Shown here one piece after another: positions 14,291 to 21,479 of a DNA stretch of 29,137 bases (positions within the stretch are counted from its first letter, which is position 1; each line of letters begins with the position of its first letter). The notes beneath the pieces are model-generated. The model was not told the origin of the DNA. It did not search any database and saw only the letters and a list, made by a program, of their open reading frames with translations. The DNA comes from DASRZM01 sp035686365 (GTDB lineage: Bacteria; Pseudomonadota; Gammaproteobacteria; Xanthomonadales; Xanthomonadaceae), in NCBI GenBank assembly GCA_035686365.1, contig DASRZM010000097.1, positions 1-29,137 of the forward strand, written 5' to 3'. The translations under genes were made by a program, and so were the position numbers.

Positions 14291-15064
14291 ATGAAACGCA
14301 GGCAGTACGAAAAGCACATGGAACCGCTGCACGCGGAACTGGTGCGCATGCACCAGTGGATGGCGCACTCCGGCGCCCGGGTGCTGGTGCTGCTGGAGGG
14401 TCGCGACACCGCCGGCAAGAGTGGCGTGATTCGTGCCATCAGCGAGGTACTCAATCCGCGCCGGGTGCGCATCGTCGCCCTGCCCAAGCCCGACGAACGC
14501 GAGCGCAGCCAGTGGTACTTCCAGCGCTACGTCGCCCACCTGCCATCGGCCGGCGAACTGGTGCTGTTCGACCGCAGCTGGTACAACCGCGCCGGCGTCG
14601 AACGCGTCATGGGCTACTGCACGCCGGCGCAGTACACCCGATTCCTGCACCAGGCGCCGCAGTTCGAACGCCTGCTGGTCGATGACGGGATCCTCCTGTT
14701 CAAGTACTGGCTGGCGGTGGACCAGGACGAGCAGGAACAGCGCTTCGCCGAGCGCGTGGAGGATCCGCTCAAGCGCTGGAAGATCTCGCCCGTGGATCTG
14801 GCCGCGCGCGAGCGATACGCCGACTACGGCCGCTCGCGCGAGGCGATGTTCGCGGCCACCCACACCGGGCACGCGCCATGGACGGTGGTCGACTTCAACG
14901 ACCAGAAGCGCGGCCGTCTGGACCTGATCGCCGACCTGCTCGAGCGCCTGCCCGATCACGTCGTGCCGACGCCGGACATCGATCTGCCACCGCTGCCCGA
15001 ACCGCTGCACACCGAGCAGTACGACGGGCCGGTGGTGCCGATCGCCACGAAGTATCCGGAGTGA
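14291..15064 (+). CDS. ppk2: Polyphosphate kinase 2 family protein
   Basis: PPK2 enzymes move phosphate between polyphosphate and nucleotides, usually making GTP/ATP from GDP/ADP or ADP from AMP. The 257-residue single-domain protein has Walker A GRDTAGKSG at 37-45 and Walker B with lid LFDRSWYNRAGVERVMGYC at about 92-110. KYWLAVDQDEQEQRFAERVEDPLKRWKIS is the next conserved block. The class (I-III) cannot be told safely from sequence by eye. A good ribosome-binding site, GAGGA (14279-14283), lies 7 nt before the ATG. The gene is flanked on both sides by GGA-hairpin elements, which suggests post-transcriptional control. Confidence 0.95.
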   Translation: MKRRQYEKHMEPLHAELVRMHQWMAHSGARVLVLLEGRDTAGKSGVIRAISEVLNPRRVRIVALPKPDERERSQWYFQRYVAHLPSAGELVLFDRSWYNRAGVERVMGYCTPAQYTRFLHQAPQFERLLVDDGILLFKYWLAVDQDEQEQRFAERVEDPLKRWKISPVDLAARERYADYGRSREAMFAATHTGHAPWTVVDFNDQKRGRLDLIADLLERLPDHVVPTPDIDLPPLPEPLHTEQYDGPVVPIATKYPE

Positions 15065-15093
15065 GAACGCGACCTTGATCGCGGCGGCATCGG

Positions 15094-15126
15094 GCGTCCG
15101 ATCGCGGCCATGGGCCGCTCCCACGC
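15094..15126 (-). repeat. REP-type element 1 (GTGGGAG head)
   Basis: On the minus strand GTGGGAG is followed by a GCGGCC-CAT-GGCCGC hairpin and CGATCGGACGC. The 33 bp are identical to 26661-26693. It lies 29 bp after the ppk2 stop. GTGGGAG-headed hairpins at gene ends are typical REP sequences of pseudomonads and xanthomonads, moved by RAYT transposases (none in this window). Confidence 0.85.
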
Positions 15127-15152
15127 GCTTTGGTCGACGCTGTCGTAATGCG

Positions 15153-15177
15153 GATCGCCGGCAACGCCGGCTCCTAC
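15153..15177 (-). repeat. REP-type element 2 (GTAGGAG head)
   Basis: On the minus strand GTAGGAG precedes a hairpin with arms GCCGGC/GCCGGC around GTT and ends in GATC. It belongs to the same general class as element 1 but has a different stem. It has the same orientation as the neighbouring elements. Confidence 0.75.
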
Positions 15178-15225
15178 GGAGTGCGAATCGCACTGAACGG
15201 CAACGTGGGGACCGCGGGGCGGGGA

Positions 15226-15303
15226 CGGTTTCCGGGGGCGTACGCGCCAGGGATGGCGCGTCCGCAGCCTACAGGGATGTACTCGCGGCGGCCCCGGAAA
15301 CCG
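15226..15303 (+). promoter_or_regulatory. Branched RNA structure with two GGGA-loop hairpins downstream of ppk2
   Basis: An outer 12-bp stem (15226-15237 with 15292-15303) encloses two hairpins. The first is 15242-15261, an 8-bp stem with loop GGGA and tip CAGGGATG. The second is 15270-15281, TACA-GGGA-TGTA. The second matches the CsrA/RsmA selection consensus (RUACARGGAUGU) at 11 of 12 positions. Both tips are in the sense orientation of ppk2. The 344-bp gap between ppk2 and the convergent regulator gene holds only this and three REP elements, with no credible gene. Confidence 0.55.
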
Positions 15304-15363
15304 TCACCGGCTCGCGGGCCGGCCTACGGAGCGGATGTGGCTTCGATGCGATGGTGCGCAGCG

Positions 15364-15390
15364 CCGATCGCGGCCATGGGCCGCTCCCAC
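15364..15390 (-). repeat. REP-type element 3 (GTGGGAG head)
   Basis: 27 bp are identical to the core of elements 1 and 4, in the same orientation, 18 bp beyond the stop of the LytTR regulator gene. With element 1 it brackets the convergent intergenic region. Confidence 0.85.
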
Positions 15391-15408
15391 GGGCCTCGCC
15401 GGGCCTGG

Positions 15409-16233
15409 TCAGCGCAGCAGCTTGATCTTGTCCCGGTAGCTGCGCGAGAGCTTGAGCTCGTGGCCGTCCTCCAGGGTCAGGAAGTACTCGCCGTTGATGT
15501 GCGAGCGCATCGACCGGACCTGCTCCAGGTTCACGATGGTCGAGCGGTGGATGCGCGCAAAGCGCCGCGGGTCGAGCTGGCTCTCGAGCTCACGCATGGT
15601 CGCGCGCATGATATGGGTCTCGCCCGGCGTGTGCACGCACATGTAGTCGCCGGCCGCGTCCACCCACTGGATGTCGGCCATGTTCACCCGCACCGTGCGG
15701 CTGCCGTCGCGGATGGCGAGCCGGTCCTCGCCGCGGACCAGCTGCGCCGCGGAATCGGCGTCGATCGCCTGGTCCAGCGTCAGGTCCGGATGGCCCGTGA
15801 CCTCACCGAGCAGGTTGAGCAACCGCGCGCAGTGGTCGCCAGCCTCGCGCTCGCGCAGCTGCTCGCGAACCCGGAACAGCGCCTGCGCCAGCCGGCTCTC
15901 CTCGACCGGCTTGAGCAGGTAGTCCACGGCGCAGTGCTCGAAGGCGCGCACCGCATAGTGGTCATAGGCGGTGACGAACACGATCAACGGCATGTTCGTG
16001 GCCGGAATCGAGCGCAAGGTCGCAAACCCGTCCAGTCCCGGCATCTGCACGTCCAGCAGCATCAGGTCCGGCGTCAGCTGCGCGACCGCGCGCACGGCCG
16101 CCGCACCATCCCTGCACTGACCGACCACCTCGACGTCGGGGTGCTCGCGCAGGCGCAGTTCCAGTCCGCGCCGCGCCAGCGGCTCGTCGTCCACGATCAG
16201 TGTCCGGATGGTGTCGCGCACGGTCTCCGTCAT
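15409..16233 (-). CDS. LytTR-family response regulator
   Basis: This 274-residue regulator has an N-terminal receiver domain: acidic pair in LIVDDEPLA, phospho-acceptor Asp61 in LMLLDVQMPG, and Lys in DYLLKPVEE. The C-terminal LytTR DNA-binding domain runs from about 165 to 274 (VDAAGDYMCVHT, RFARIHRSTIVNLEQV, HELKLSRSYRDKIKLL). This is the AlgR/LytR architecture. The ATG at 16233 follows the kinase stop by 11 bp, so it is co-transcribed with the kinase. Targets are unknown; AlgR-like regulators often control polysaccharide or pili. Confidence 0.95.
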   Translation of the reverse strand: MTETVRDTIRTLIVDDEPLARRGLELRLREHPDVEVVGQCRDGAAAVRAVAQLTPDLMLLDVQMPGLDGFATLRSIPATNMPLIVFVTAYDHYAVRAFEHCAVDYLLKPVEESRLAQALFRVREQLREREAGDHCARLLNLLGEVTGHPDLTLDQAIDADSAAQLVRGEDRLAIRDGSRTVRVNMADIQWVDAAGDYMCVHTPGETHIMRATMRELESQLDPRRFARIHRSTIVNLEQVRSMRSHINGEYFLTLEDGHELKLSRSYRDKIKLLR

Positions 16234-16244
16234 CGTCGTCAAGC

Positions 16245-17354
16245 TCAGGCCATCACTCCGGGCAACGGCTCGCCGCCGGCGGCCGGCGCGGCGGCTTCGA
16301 AGGGGATGCGGATCAGGATCTCGGCTCCGTGCGGAGCGCGTTCGCGGACCTGGAACGTCTGCCGATCGCCGTACAGCACGGTAAGGCGCTCGCGCGTGTT
16401 GGCCAGCCCGACCCCGGAGCCGGAGCCGGTGCCGTTGCTGGCCGAGATGCCGGGGCCATCGTCGCGCACCAGGATCTGCAGCATCTGTGCGTCGCGGATG
16501 GCCTGGATCTCGAGGGTGCCGCCCTCGACCTGGCGCGCCACCGCGTACTTGATCGCGTTCTCGATCAGCGGCTGCAGCAGCAGGCTGGGCAGCAGTGCGC
16601 GGTAGCAATCCGGAGCGATCTCGTAGTGCAGCCGCAGGCGATCCGCGAATCGCAGTTTCTCGATCCCCAGATACAGGTTCAGCGCATCGAGCTCCTGCTT
16701 CAACGTGACCCGTTGCATCGGATCGTTCTCCAGCGAATGGCGCAGGAACGAGGACAGCCCCTGCACCATGCGATTCGCGGTGCGACGATCGCCATCCAGG
16801 ACCAGGGTCGAGATCGCGTTGAGGGTGTTGAACAGGAAATGCGGGTTGAGCTGGTAGCGCAGCATCTTCAGCTGCGCCTGGTGCGCCGTGGCCCTGGCCG
16901 CGAGCGCAGCCTCGGTCTGCAGCTGCAACTGCCGGTAGTACTTGATGCCGACGTAGCCGCCGACCCAGGCCAGCACGACATAGACGCAGTTGACCATGTG
17001 GCCGATGTAGCCCAGCGTGCTCGAGGGCCGGCACATCTCGCCGCACCAGTCGATCAGCACGGCCACGAACACCACGCCCATTACCGCCGATGCCGCCAGC
17101 ACGCCGACCACGATCGCCGCCACCAGCGCGGCCGGCGGCAGGTGCCACAGCGAGCGCAGCCAGTAGCGCAGCCCCAGCGTGGCGACCAGGCCCGAGATCG
17201 CCTGCGCCAGCGGCAGCTTCCAGTAGCCCATCGGCTTGTCGTGCGCCAGGCCGGTGGAGAAGCCCAGCAGGAAGTACGCCGCCCAGCCGCCGATGTGCAG
17301 CAGCCAGAAAAGTTGCGGCGCGTAAGCGCGCGCCCGGGAGGCGACCATGCCCAT
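16245..17354 (-). CDS. LytS/AlgZ-type sensor histidine kinase
   Basis: The 369-residue membrane kinase has about four transmembrane segments in residues 12-138, without an obvious large sensor domain. The His_kinase-family phospho-acceptor block RYQLNPHFLFNTLNAIS places the reactive His at 172. The N box is LIENAIKYAV, and DDGPGIS with GVGLANTRERL completes the ATP-binding domain. I chose the ATG at 17354; an ATG two codons later is equally possible. The cognate partner is the LytTR regulator downstream. An 88-bp gap separates it from the acylphosphatase gene. Confidence 0.93.
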   Translation of the reverse strand: MGMVASRARAYAPQLFWLLHIGGWAAYFLLGFSTGLAHDKPMGYWKLPLAQAISGLVATLGLRYWLRSLWHLPPAALVAAIVVGVLAASAVMGVVFVAVLIDWCGEMCRPSSTLGYIGHMVNCVYVVLAWVGGYVGIKYYRQLQLQTEAALAARATAHQAQLKMLRYQLNPHFLFNTLNAISTLVLDGDRRTANRMVQGLSSFLRHSLENDPMQRVTLKQELDALNLYLGIEKLRFADRLRLHYEIAPDCYRALLPSLLLQPLIENAIKYAVARQVEGGTLEIQAIRDAQMLQILVRDDGPGISASNGTGSGSGVGLANTRERLTVLYGDRQTFQVRERAPHGAEILIRIPFEAAAPAAGGEPLPGVMA

Positions 17355-17442
17355 GTCCCCATTGTCGACCACGCCGGCGGCCGCCGGCGCCGATGCGTCC
17401 ACGTCCTGCCGCGTCCGGCTCACGGCTGGTCGAGCCGCCGGT

Positions 17443-17709
17443 TCAGCGGGTCGAGAATCCGGCCGGCGGCGACTCCTGGGCCGGCACCCGCTGCACCGAG
17501 TCGACCTGGGCCATCGGCGGGCCGCGATGCAGCCAGACCTCGAGCTCGTCCAAGGCGAGTTCGTCCCCGCAGGCCAGTACCTCCACACGACCGTCCTGCA
17601 GGTTCCTGGCGTAGCCGTCCAGGCCCAGGCGCTGCGCCTGTCGCTGCGTGGAGCCGCGGAACCAGACGCCCTGGACGCGCCCGCTCACCAGGAACCGCAC
17701 ACAGCTCAC
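17443..17709 (-). CDS. acyP: Acylphosphatase
   Basis: The 88-residue protein matches the acylphosphatase family, which hydrolyses acyl phosphates such as acetyl phosphate and carbamoyl phosphate. The signature VSGRVQGVWFRGSTQRQAQRL carries the catalytic Arg18, and YARNLQDGRVEV carries Asn36. Start is a GTG overlapping the TGA of the TlpA-like gene (GTGA). Lying just before a two-component system, it might influence acetyl-phosphate levels, but this is inference only. Confidence 0.93.
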   Translation of the reverse strand: MSCVRFLVSGRVQGVWFRGSTQRQAQRLGLDGYARNLQDGRVEVLACGDELALDELEVWLHRGPPMAQVDSVQRVPAQESPPAGFSTR

Positions 17710-18206
17710 GGCTGGCCTGCGGTCGCCGAGGCCTTCGCCTCTTCTATCGCCTCTTCCAGGGTCCTGGCGGTGACCGGTCCGAGGAAGTGGCGCACCACCG
17801 ACCCGTCCGGGCCGATCAGGTAGGTGGTGGGCAGGCCCCGGGGCGTCGGAAAGTCCTCCGGCGGCGCAAAGACGTCGACCACCGAGATCGGGTAATCGAC
17901 CGGGTGCTGCTCGAGGAAGGCCTGCAGGTCCGCCGGGGCGATCTCTTCATAGGCCAGCCCCACCACGGCGACGTCCTTGCGACGCCGGTCCAGGTCATCC
18001 AGGTCCGGCATCTCCTTCAGGCAGGGCGAGCACCAGGTGGCCCAGAAGTTCACCACCACCCAGGAGCCACGCTGGCTGGCCAGATCGAAGTGCCCGCCGC
18101 CGACGGTGTCGACCGACAGCTCCGGCTGCGCCGGGCTGGCTGCTGCCAGGCCGGCGGCGAGCACGGACGTCAGCGCCGCGGTCCGGAGGATCTGGAACTT
18201 GCTCAT
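17706..18206 (-). CDS. TlpA-like periplasmic thioredoxin-fold protein
   Basis: The 166-residue protein has a signal peptide (MSKFQILRTAALTSVLAAGLAAASPAQ) and a TlpA/ResA-type thioredoxin fold. The active-site motif is WCSPC (Cys59, Cys62) after VVVNFWAT, and the cis-proline loop is RGLPTTYLIGPDG. Such proteins reduce disulfides in the periplasm, for example in cytochrome c maturation. The start ATG overlaps the stop of the yihY-type gene (ATGA). Confidence 0.93.
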   Translation of the reverse strand: MSKFQILRTAALTSVLAAGLAAASPAQPELSVDTVGGGHFDLASQRGSWVVVNFWATWCSPCLKEMPDLDDLDRRRKDVAVVGLAYEEIAPADLQAFLEQHPVDYPISVVDVFAPPEDFPTPRGLPTTYLIGPDGSVVRHFLGPVTARTLEEAIEEAKASATAGQP

Positions 18207-19489
18207 GCCTGGGTCTCCGTGTTTCGTGGTTGCGACCGGTACACCGTGGCGACCGGATGCCGCAGATGATCGCGCAGCGGCAGCCGCATGGCGTCGAGGG
18301 CCGCGGCAGCCGCCTGCCCGAGCGGATCGTCGCGGCAGGGCAGGACCGCCTCGGCCACCGGCACGCGCAGGGTACAGCCCTCATAGAGTTCGCCCAGGGT
18401 CAGATGTTCCAGGTCGCGCGCCAGCAGCCAGCCCCCGGTCTCGCTGCGCCGGATCACGCCCATCACGGCCAGGTCGCCCAACATGCCCTGCAACAGGTCA
18501 TCGGTCAGGCACGGTTCCAGGTCGTGCAGCTGTTCGGTGTCCAGGGTCGTGCCGGTGTGCTGCGCCTCCCGGAACCGCCCGACCAGTCGCAGCAGGCCAA
18601 AGAACTCGTAGCCCGCCGGCAGGCGCAGCGCCGCCGGCTGGTAGCGGAACGCGCCCAGCGAGGCGGCGAAGGAGGCACCCAGCAGCACCACCGACCAGGA
18701 CAGGTAGACCCAGATCAGGAAGATCGGGGCCACCGCCACGGCCCCGTAGACCTGGCGGTAGGTCGGGACCTGCGTCAGATAGAACGCGAATCCGGACTTG
18801 GACGCCTCGAACAGCACCGCGGCCAGCACCCCGGCGGCAATGGCGTGCCGCCAAGGCACGGTGCGATTGGGGATGAACACGTACATCAGCGTGAACCCGA
18901 TCACCTCGATGACCGTGGGCAGCAAGCGCAGCAGCCGCTGGCCGAGCCCGATGTCCTGGCCGGCGTCGCTGAGCAGCGGCAGTGACATGAAGTACGAGGA
19001 GAGCGCCAGGCCCGTGAAGACCAGGATCGGACCCAGCGTGAGCACCACCCAGTACACCAGGAAGCGCGCCAGCGGCGGGCGCCGGTTCTTCACTCGCCAG
19101 ATGCGGTTGAAGGTCTCCTCGACGTTGGCCATGACCACCACCGCGGTGATCAGCAGCGCCGCTGCGCCCACCGTGGACAGTCCGCGGGCGCTGCCGGCGA
19201 ATTCGAGCAGGTACTGCTCCACGGCCCGGGCCGCCGCCGGTACGAAGTTGGCGAACACGAACTCGGTGAGCCGGTTCTGCCAGGCCTCGAACTCGGGGAA
19301 CGCCGCCACCACGCCGAAGACGGCCGTGGTCAGCGGCACCAGCGCGAACACCGTGGCGAAGGACAGCGCGCCGGCGGTCTCGAAGCAACGGTCGTCCAGG
19401 AAGCGCTTCCACAGGAAGCGGCCGAAGGCATGGATCCGATCCCGGTCCAGTTCCCGGATCCACGCACCGATGGTCTCGCGCAGTCTCAT
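18203..19489 (-). CDS. YihY/UPF0761 family inner-membrane protein
   Basis: The product has 428 residues with about six transmembrane helices in the first 290. Family landmarks include FETAGALSFATVFALVPL, NVEETFNRIWRVKNRRPPLARFLVYW and YGAVAVAPIFLIWVYLSWSVVLLGA. The family was once mislabelled ribonuclease BN; its real role is unsettled. The cytoplasmic C-terminal ~140 residues have a winged-helix look (LTDDLLQGMLGDLAVMGVIRR), as in other proteobacterial members. The ATG at 19489 was preferred over one 18 nt upstream because it gives the usual MRLRETIG start. It is the first gene of a four- to five-gene run. Confidence 0.92.
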   Translation of the reverse strand: MRLRETIGAWIRELDRDRIHAFGRFLWKRFLDDRCFETAGALSFATVFALVPLTTAVFGVVAAFPEFEAWQNRLTEFVFANFVPAAARAVEQYLLEFAGSARGLSTVGAAALLITAVVVMANVEETFNRIWRVKNRRPPLARFLVYWVVLTLGPILVFTGLALSSYFMSLPLLSDAGQDIGLGQRLLRLLPTVIEVIGFTLMYVFIPNRTVPWRHAIAAGVLAAVLFEASKSGFAFYLTQVPTYRQVYGAVAVAPIFLIWVYLSWSVVLLGASFAASLGAFRYQPAALRLPAGYEFFGLLRLVGRFREAQHTGTTLDTEQLHDLEPCLTDDLLQGMLGDLAVMGVIRRSETGGWLLARDLEHLTLGELYEGCTLRVPVAEAVLPCRDDPLGQAAAAALDAMRLPLRDHLRHPVATVYRSQPRNTETQA

Positions 19490-19582
19490 CGGGCGTGAAG
19501 ATAGCATCGGGCCCGGGCCCTGCGCCCTTTCCCCGCTCCCCGCCCTCGCCTATCCTGCCGCCTTCCGAGCCTGCGCGTGCCC

Positions 19583-20182
19583 ATGCACGAGATCCTGATC
19601 CTGTACTACAGCCGCCATGGCGCCACCGCGAAGCTGGCACGCCAGGTTGCGCGCGGCGTCGGCGAGGTGGTCGGGATGAGCGCGCTGCTGCGCACCGTGC
19701 CGCCGGTTTCGCCGCTCACCGAAGCCACGGCACCGGCAACGCCCGGGGAGGGTCCGCCCCATGTCGAACACGAGGATCTGGCGCGCTGCGCGGGACTGGT
19801 CCTGGGCAGCCCCACCCGATTCGGCAACATGGCCGCCCCGCTGCAGCACTTTCTGGACGGGACCGCCGCCGAATGGGTGTCGGGCACGCTTGCGGGCAAG
19901 CCGGCCGCGCTGTTCACCTCCACCTCGACCATGCATGGCGGCCAGGAGAGCACGCTGCTTTCCATGATGCTGCCGCTATTGCATCACGGCATGGTGCTGG
20001 TCGGGCTGCCCTATACCGAGCCGGCACTCACAACCACCCGCGGCGGCGGTTCGCCCTACGGCGCCAGCCACCTGTCCGGCGCCGACCACGAGCGCGACCT
20101 GGACGAGGACGAGAAAGCACTGGCGCGCGCGCTGGGCCGGCGGGTCGCCGGGATCGCGAAGCGGCTGGCCGGTCCCGGCTGA
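19583..20182 (+). CDS. WrbA-family NAD(P)H:quinone oxidoreductase
   Basis: This flavodoxin-fold protein of about 199 residues has the FMN phosphate loop YYSRHGATAKLA near the N-terminus. It also carries WrbA signatures GSPTRFGNMAAPLQHFLD and TSTMHGGQESTLLSMMLPLLHHGMVLVGLPY. The family performs two-electron reduction of quinones. The ATG at 19583 is preferred; an in-frame GTG six bases earlier is possible. It diverges from the yihY-type gene over 93 bp, a gap containing a 12-bp GC palindrome (19509-19520). The stop overlaps the next start by one base (TGATG). Confidence 0.93.
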   Translation: MHEILILYYSRHGATAKLARQVARGVGEVVGMSALLRTVPPVSPLTEATAPATPGEGPPHVEHEDLARCAGLVLGSPTRFGNMAAPLQHFLDGTAAEWVSGTLAGKPAALFTSTSTMHGGQESTLLSMMLPLLHHGMVLVGLPYTEPALTTTRGGGSPYGASHLSGADHERDLDEDEKALARALGRRVAGIAKRLAGPG

Positions 20183-20532
20183 TGGCCGAGCGGATCGGGC
20201 GACTGAGCCTGTTCGCGCTGCTGCTGCTGCAGCCGCTGTGGCACGCGGTGCTCGCGCCGCCTTCAATGGTGCCGGTGTGGCTGGTGCTCGTGATCGCGAT
20301 CGTGCCGCTGCTGGGGCCGGTGATCGCGGTGCTTCGCGGCCACCGCGATGCGCTGTTCTGGGGCGCCCTGGTTTCGCTGCTGTACTTCTGCCACGGCGTC
20401 GCCGAGGCATGGGCCGCGCCGTCGGAGCGGCACCTGGCGCTGGTGCAGATCGCGCTGTCGCTGGTGCTGGTTGCCTGCGTGGGTGGATCCGGGCTCGCAC
20501 GCAGGCGGGCAAGCCGGCGCGCCGGCCTATAA
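20182..20532 (+). CDS. DUF2069-like small membrane protein
   Basis: The 116-residue protein has about four hydrophobic segments (LFALLLLQPLWHAVL, VPVWLVLVIAIVPLLGPVIAVL, ALFWGALVSLLYFCHGVAEAW, HLALVQIALSLVLVACVGG). The central YFCHGVAEAWA resembles DUF2069 proteins, which are often found next to wrbA in this order. Function unknown. The start overlaps the wrbA stop by one base, so it is translationally coupled. Confidence 0.8.
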   Translation: MAERIGRLSLFALLLLQPLWHAVLAPPSMVPVWLVLVIAIVPLLGPVIAVLRGHRDALFWGALVSLLYFCHGVAEAWAAPSERHLALVQIALSLVLVACVGGSGLARRRASRRAGL

Positions 20533-20591
20533 TCCGTGACCACGCGCCCGGCCACCGCCGGGCCGCGATGCAGCCCATCGGCGGATCCCCC

Positions 20592-21080
20592 ATGCAAGAG
20601 CTGTGCATCGTCACCACCGGCGGCACCATCGACAAGGTGTACTTCGACGACAAGTCGGACTACCAGATCGGCGATCCGCAGATCGGCCGCATCCTGGAGG
20701 AGCTGGGTGTGGCGTTCCGCTTCACGGTGATACCGATCCTGCGCAAGGACAGCCTGCACATCGGCGAGGACGAGCGCGAACTGATCCGCTCCACCATCGC
20801 CGCGCAGCCGGCGCGGCACGTGCTGGTCACCCATGGCACCGACACCATGGTCGACACCGCCAGGCTCCTGGCCTCGATCCGGGACAAGACGATCGTGCTC
20901 ACCGGGGCGCTGAACCCGGCGCGCTTTCGCGGCTCCGACGCCGAGTTCAACATCGGCACCGCAGTGGGCGCCGTGCAGTCGCTGCCGCCGGGCGTGTACA
21001 TCGCCATGAACGGCCGCGTCTGGGACCCGGCCCGCGTACGCAAGAACCTCACCGAGAACCGCTTCGAACCGGCCGATTGA
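20592..21080 (+). CDS. Half-length asparaginase-like protein (N-terminal domain only)
   Basis: The 162-residue protein aligns with the N-terminal domain of bacterial L-asparaginases (usually 320-350 residues). The catalytic threonines and partners are present: Thr12 in TTGGTID, Thr83-Asp84 in HGTDTM, and a Lys (151) where the type II enzyme has its catalytic Lys162. The C-terminal domain, which completes the active site at the dimer interface in classical enzymes, is missing and no remnant follows. Stand-alone versions annotated as asparaginase domain proteins exist, so this looks like a real short family rather than a truncation. An ATG at 20568 would add 8 residues. Activity is uncertain. 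Confidence 0.85.
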   Translation: MQELCIVTTGGTIDKVYFDDKSDYQIGDPQIGRILEELGVAFRFTVIPILRKDSLHIGEDERELIRSTIAAQPARHVLVTHGTDTMVDTARLLASIRDKTIVLTGALNPARFRGSDAEFNIGTAVGAVQSLPPGVYIAMNGRVWDPARVRKNLTENRFEPAD

Positions 21081-21219
21081 GTTCGTTCGCGTTTACGGGT
21101 GCTTGCAGCCGGGTCCGCAGGTCTGGCTGGAGGTAAGGTCACGATCCTGTAACCCGGATGCCGCTGATCCGTCGTAGCATCTGCACGTCAGCGGACGATG
21201 CATCGACGGAGCAGCCCCG

Positions 21220-21453
21220 ATGGCCCGCATCTTCTACGACGTGGTGCCCAGTGGCCGCGATTGGGCGGTGCGCTGCCACAAGGCTGCGCTGTCGAGCCAC
21301 GTGAGCAAGACCGGGGCCATTTCCATTGCCGCCGCCGTCGCCGAGGGCGATCACAGCAGCAGCGGCCGGGCCACCGGAGTCCGGGTGCGCGGCGACGACG
21401 GCGCCTGGGAGGTCCAGGGCGTGTTCGGCGCCGATCCGATCGCTGCGGCGTGA
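21220..21453 (+). CDS. Small DUF2188-like protein
   Basis: The 77-residue protein begins MARIFYDVVPSGRDWAVRCHKA, which resembles the VVP-x-G-x-WAV motif of DUF2188 proteins. The rest differs and the assignment is tentative. A good ribosome-binding site GGAG (21208-21211) lies 8 nt upstream. The last base positions overlap a possible GTG start of the alcohol dehydrogenase, so the two may be an operon. The 139 bp before it show no clear promoter. Confidence 0.6.
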   Translation: MARIFYDVVPSGRDWAVRCHKAALSSHVSKTGAISIAAAVAEGDHSSSGRATGVRVRGDDGAWEVQGVFGADPIAAA

Positions 21454-21479
21454 GCCCCCGACAGCGGACACCGGCACAG

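Noticed and set aside
15130..16605. A 491-codon plus-strand open frame starting in the ppk2 downstream gap
   Set aside because: It crosses REP elements and then runs antisense to the LytTR regulator and kinase. The repeats in the gap generate the open frame.
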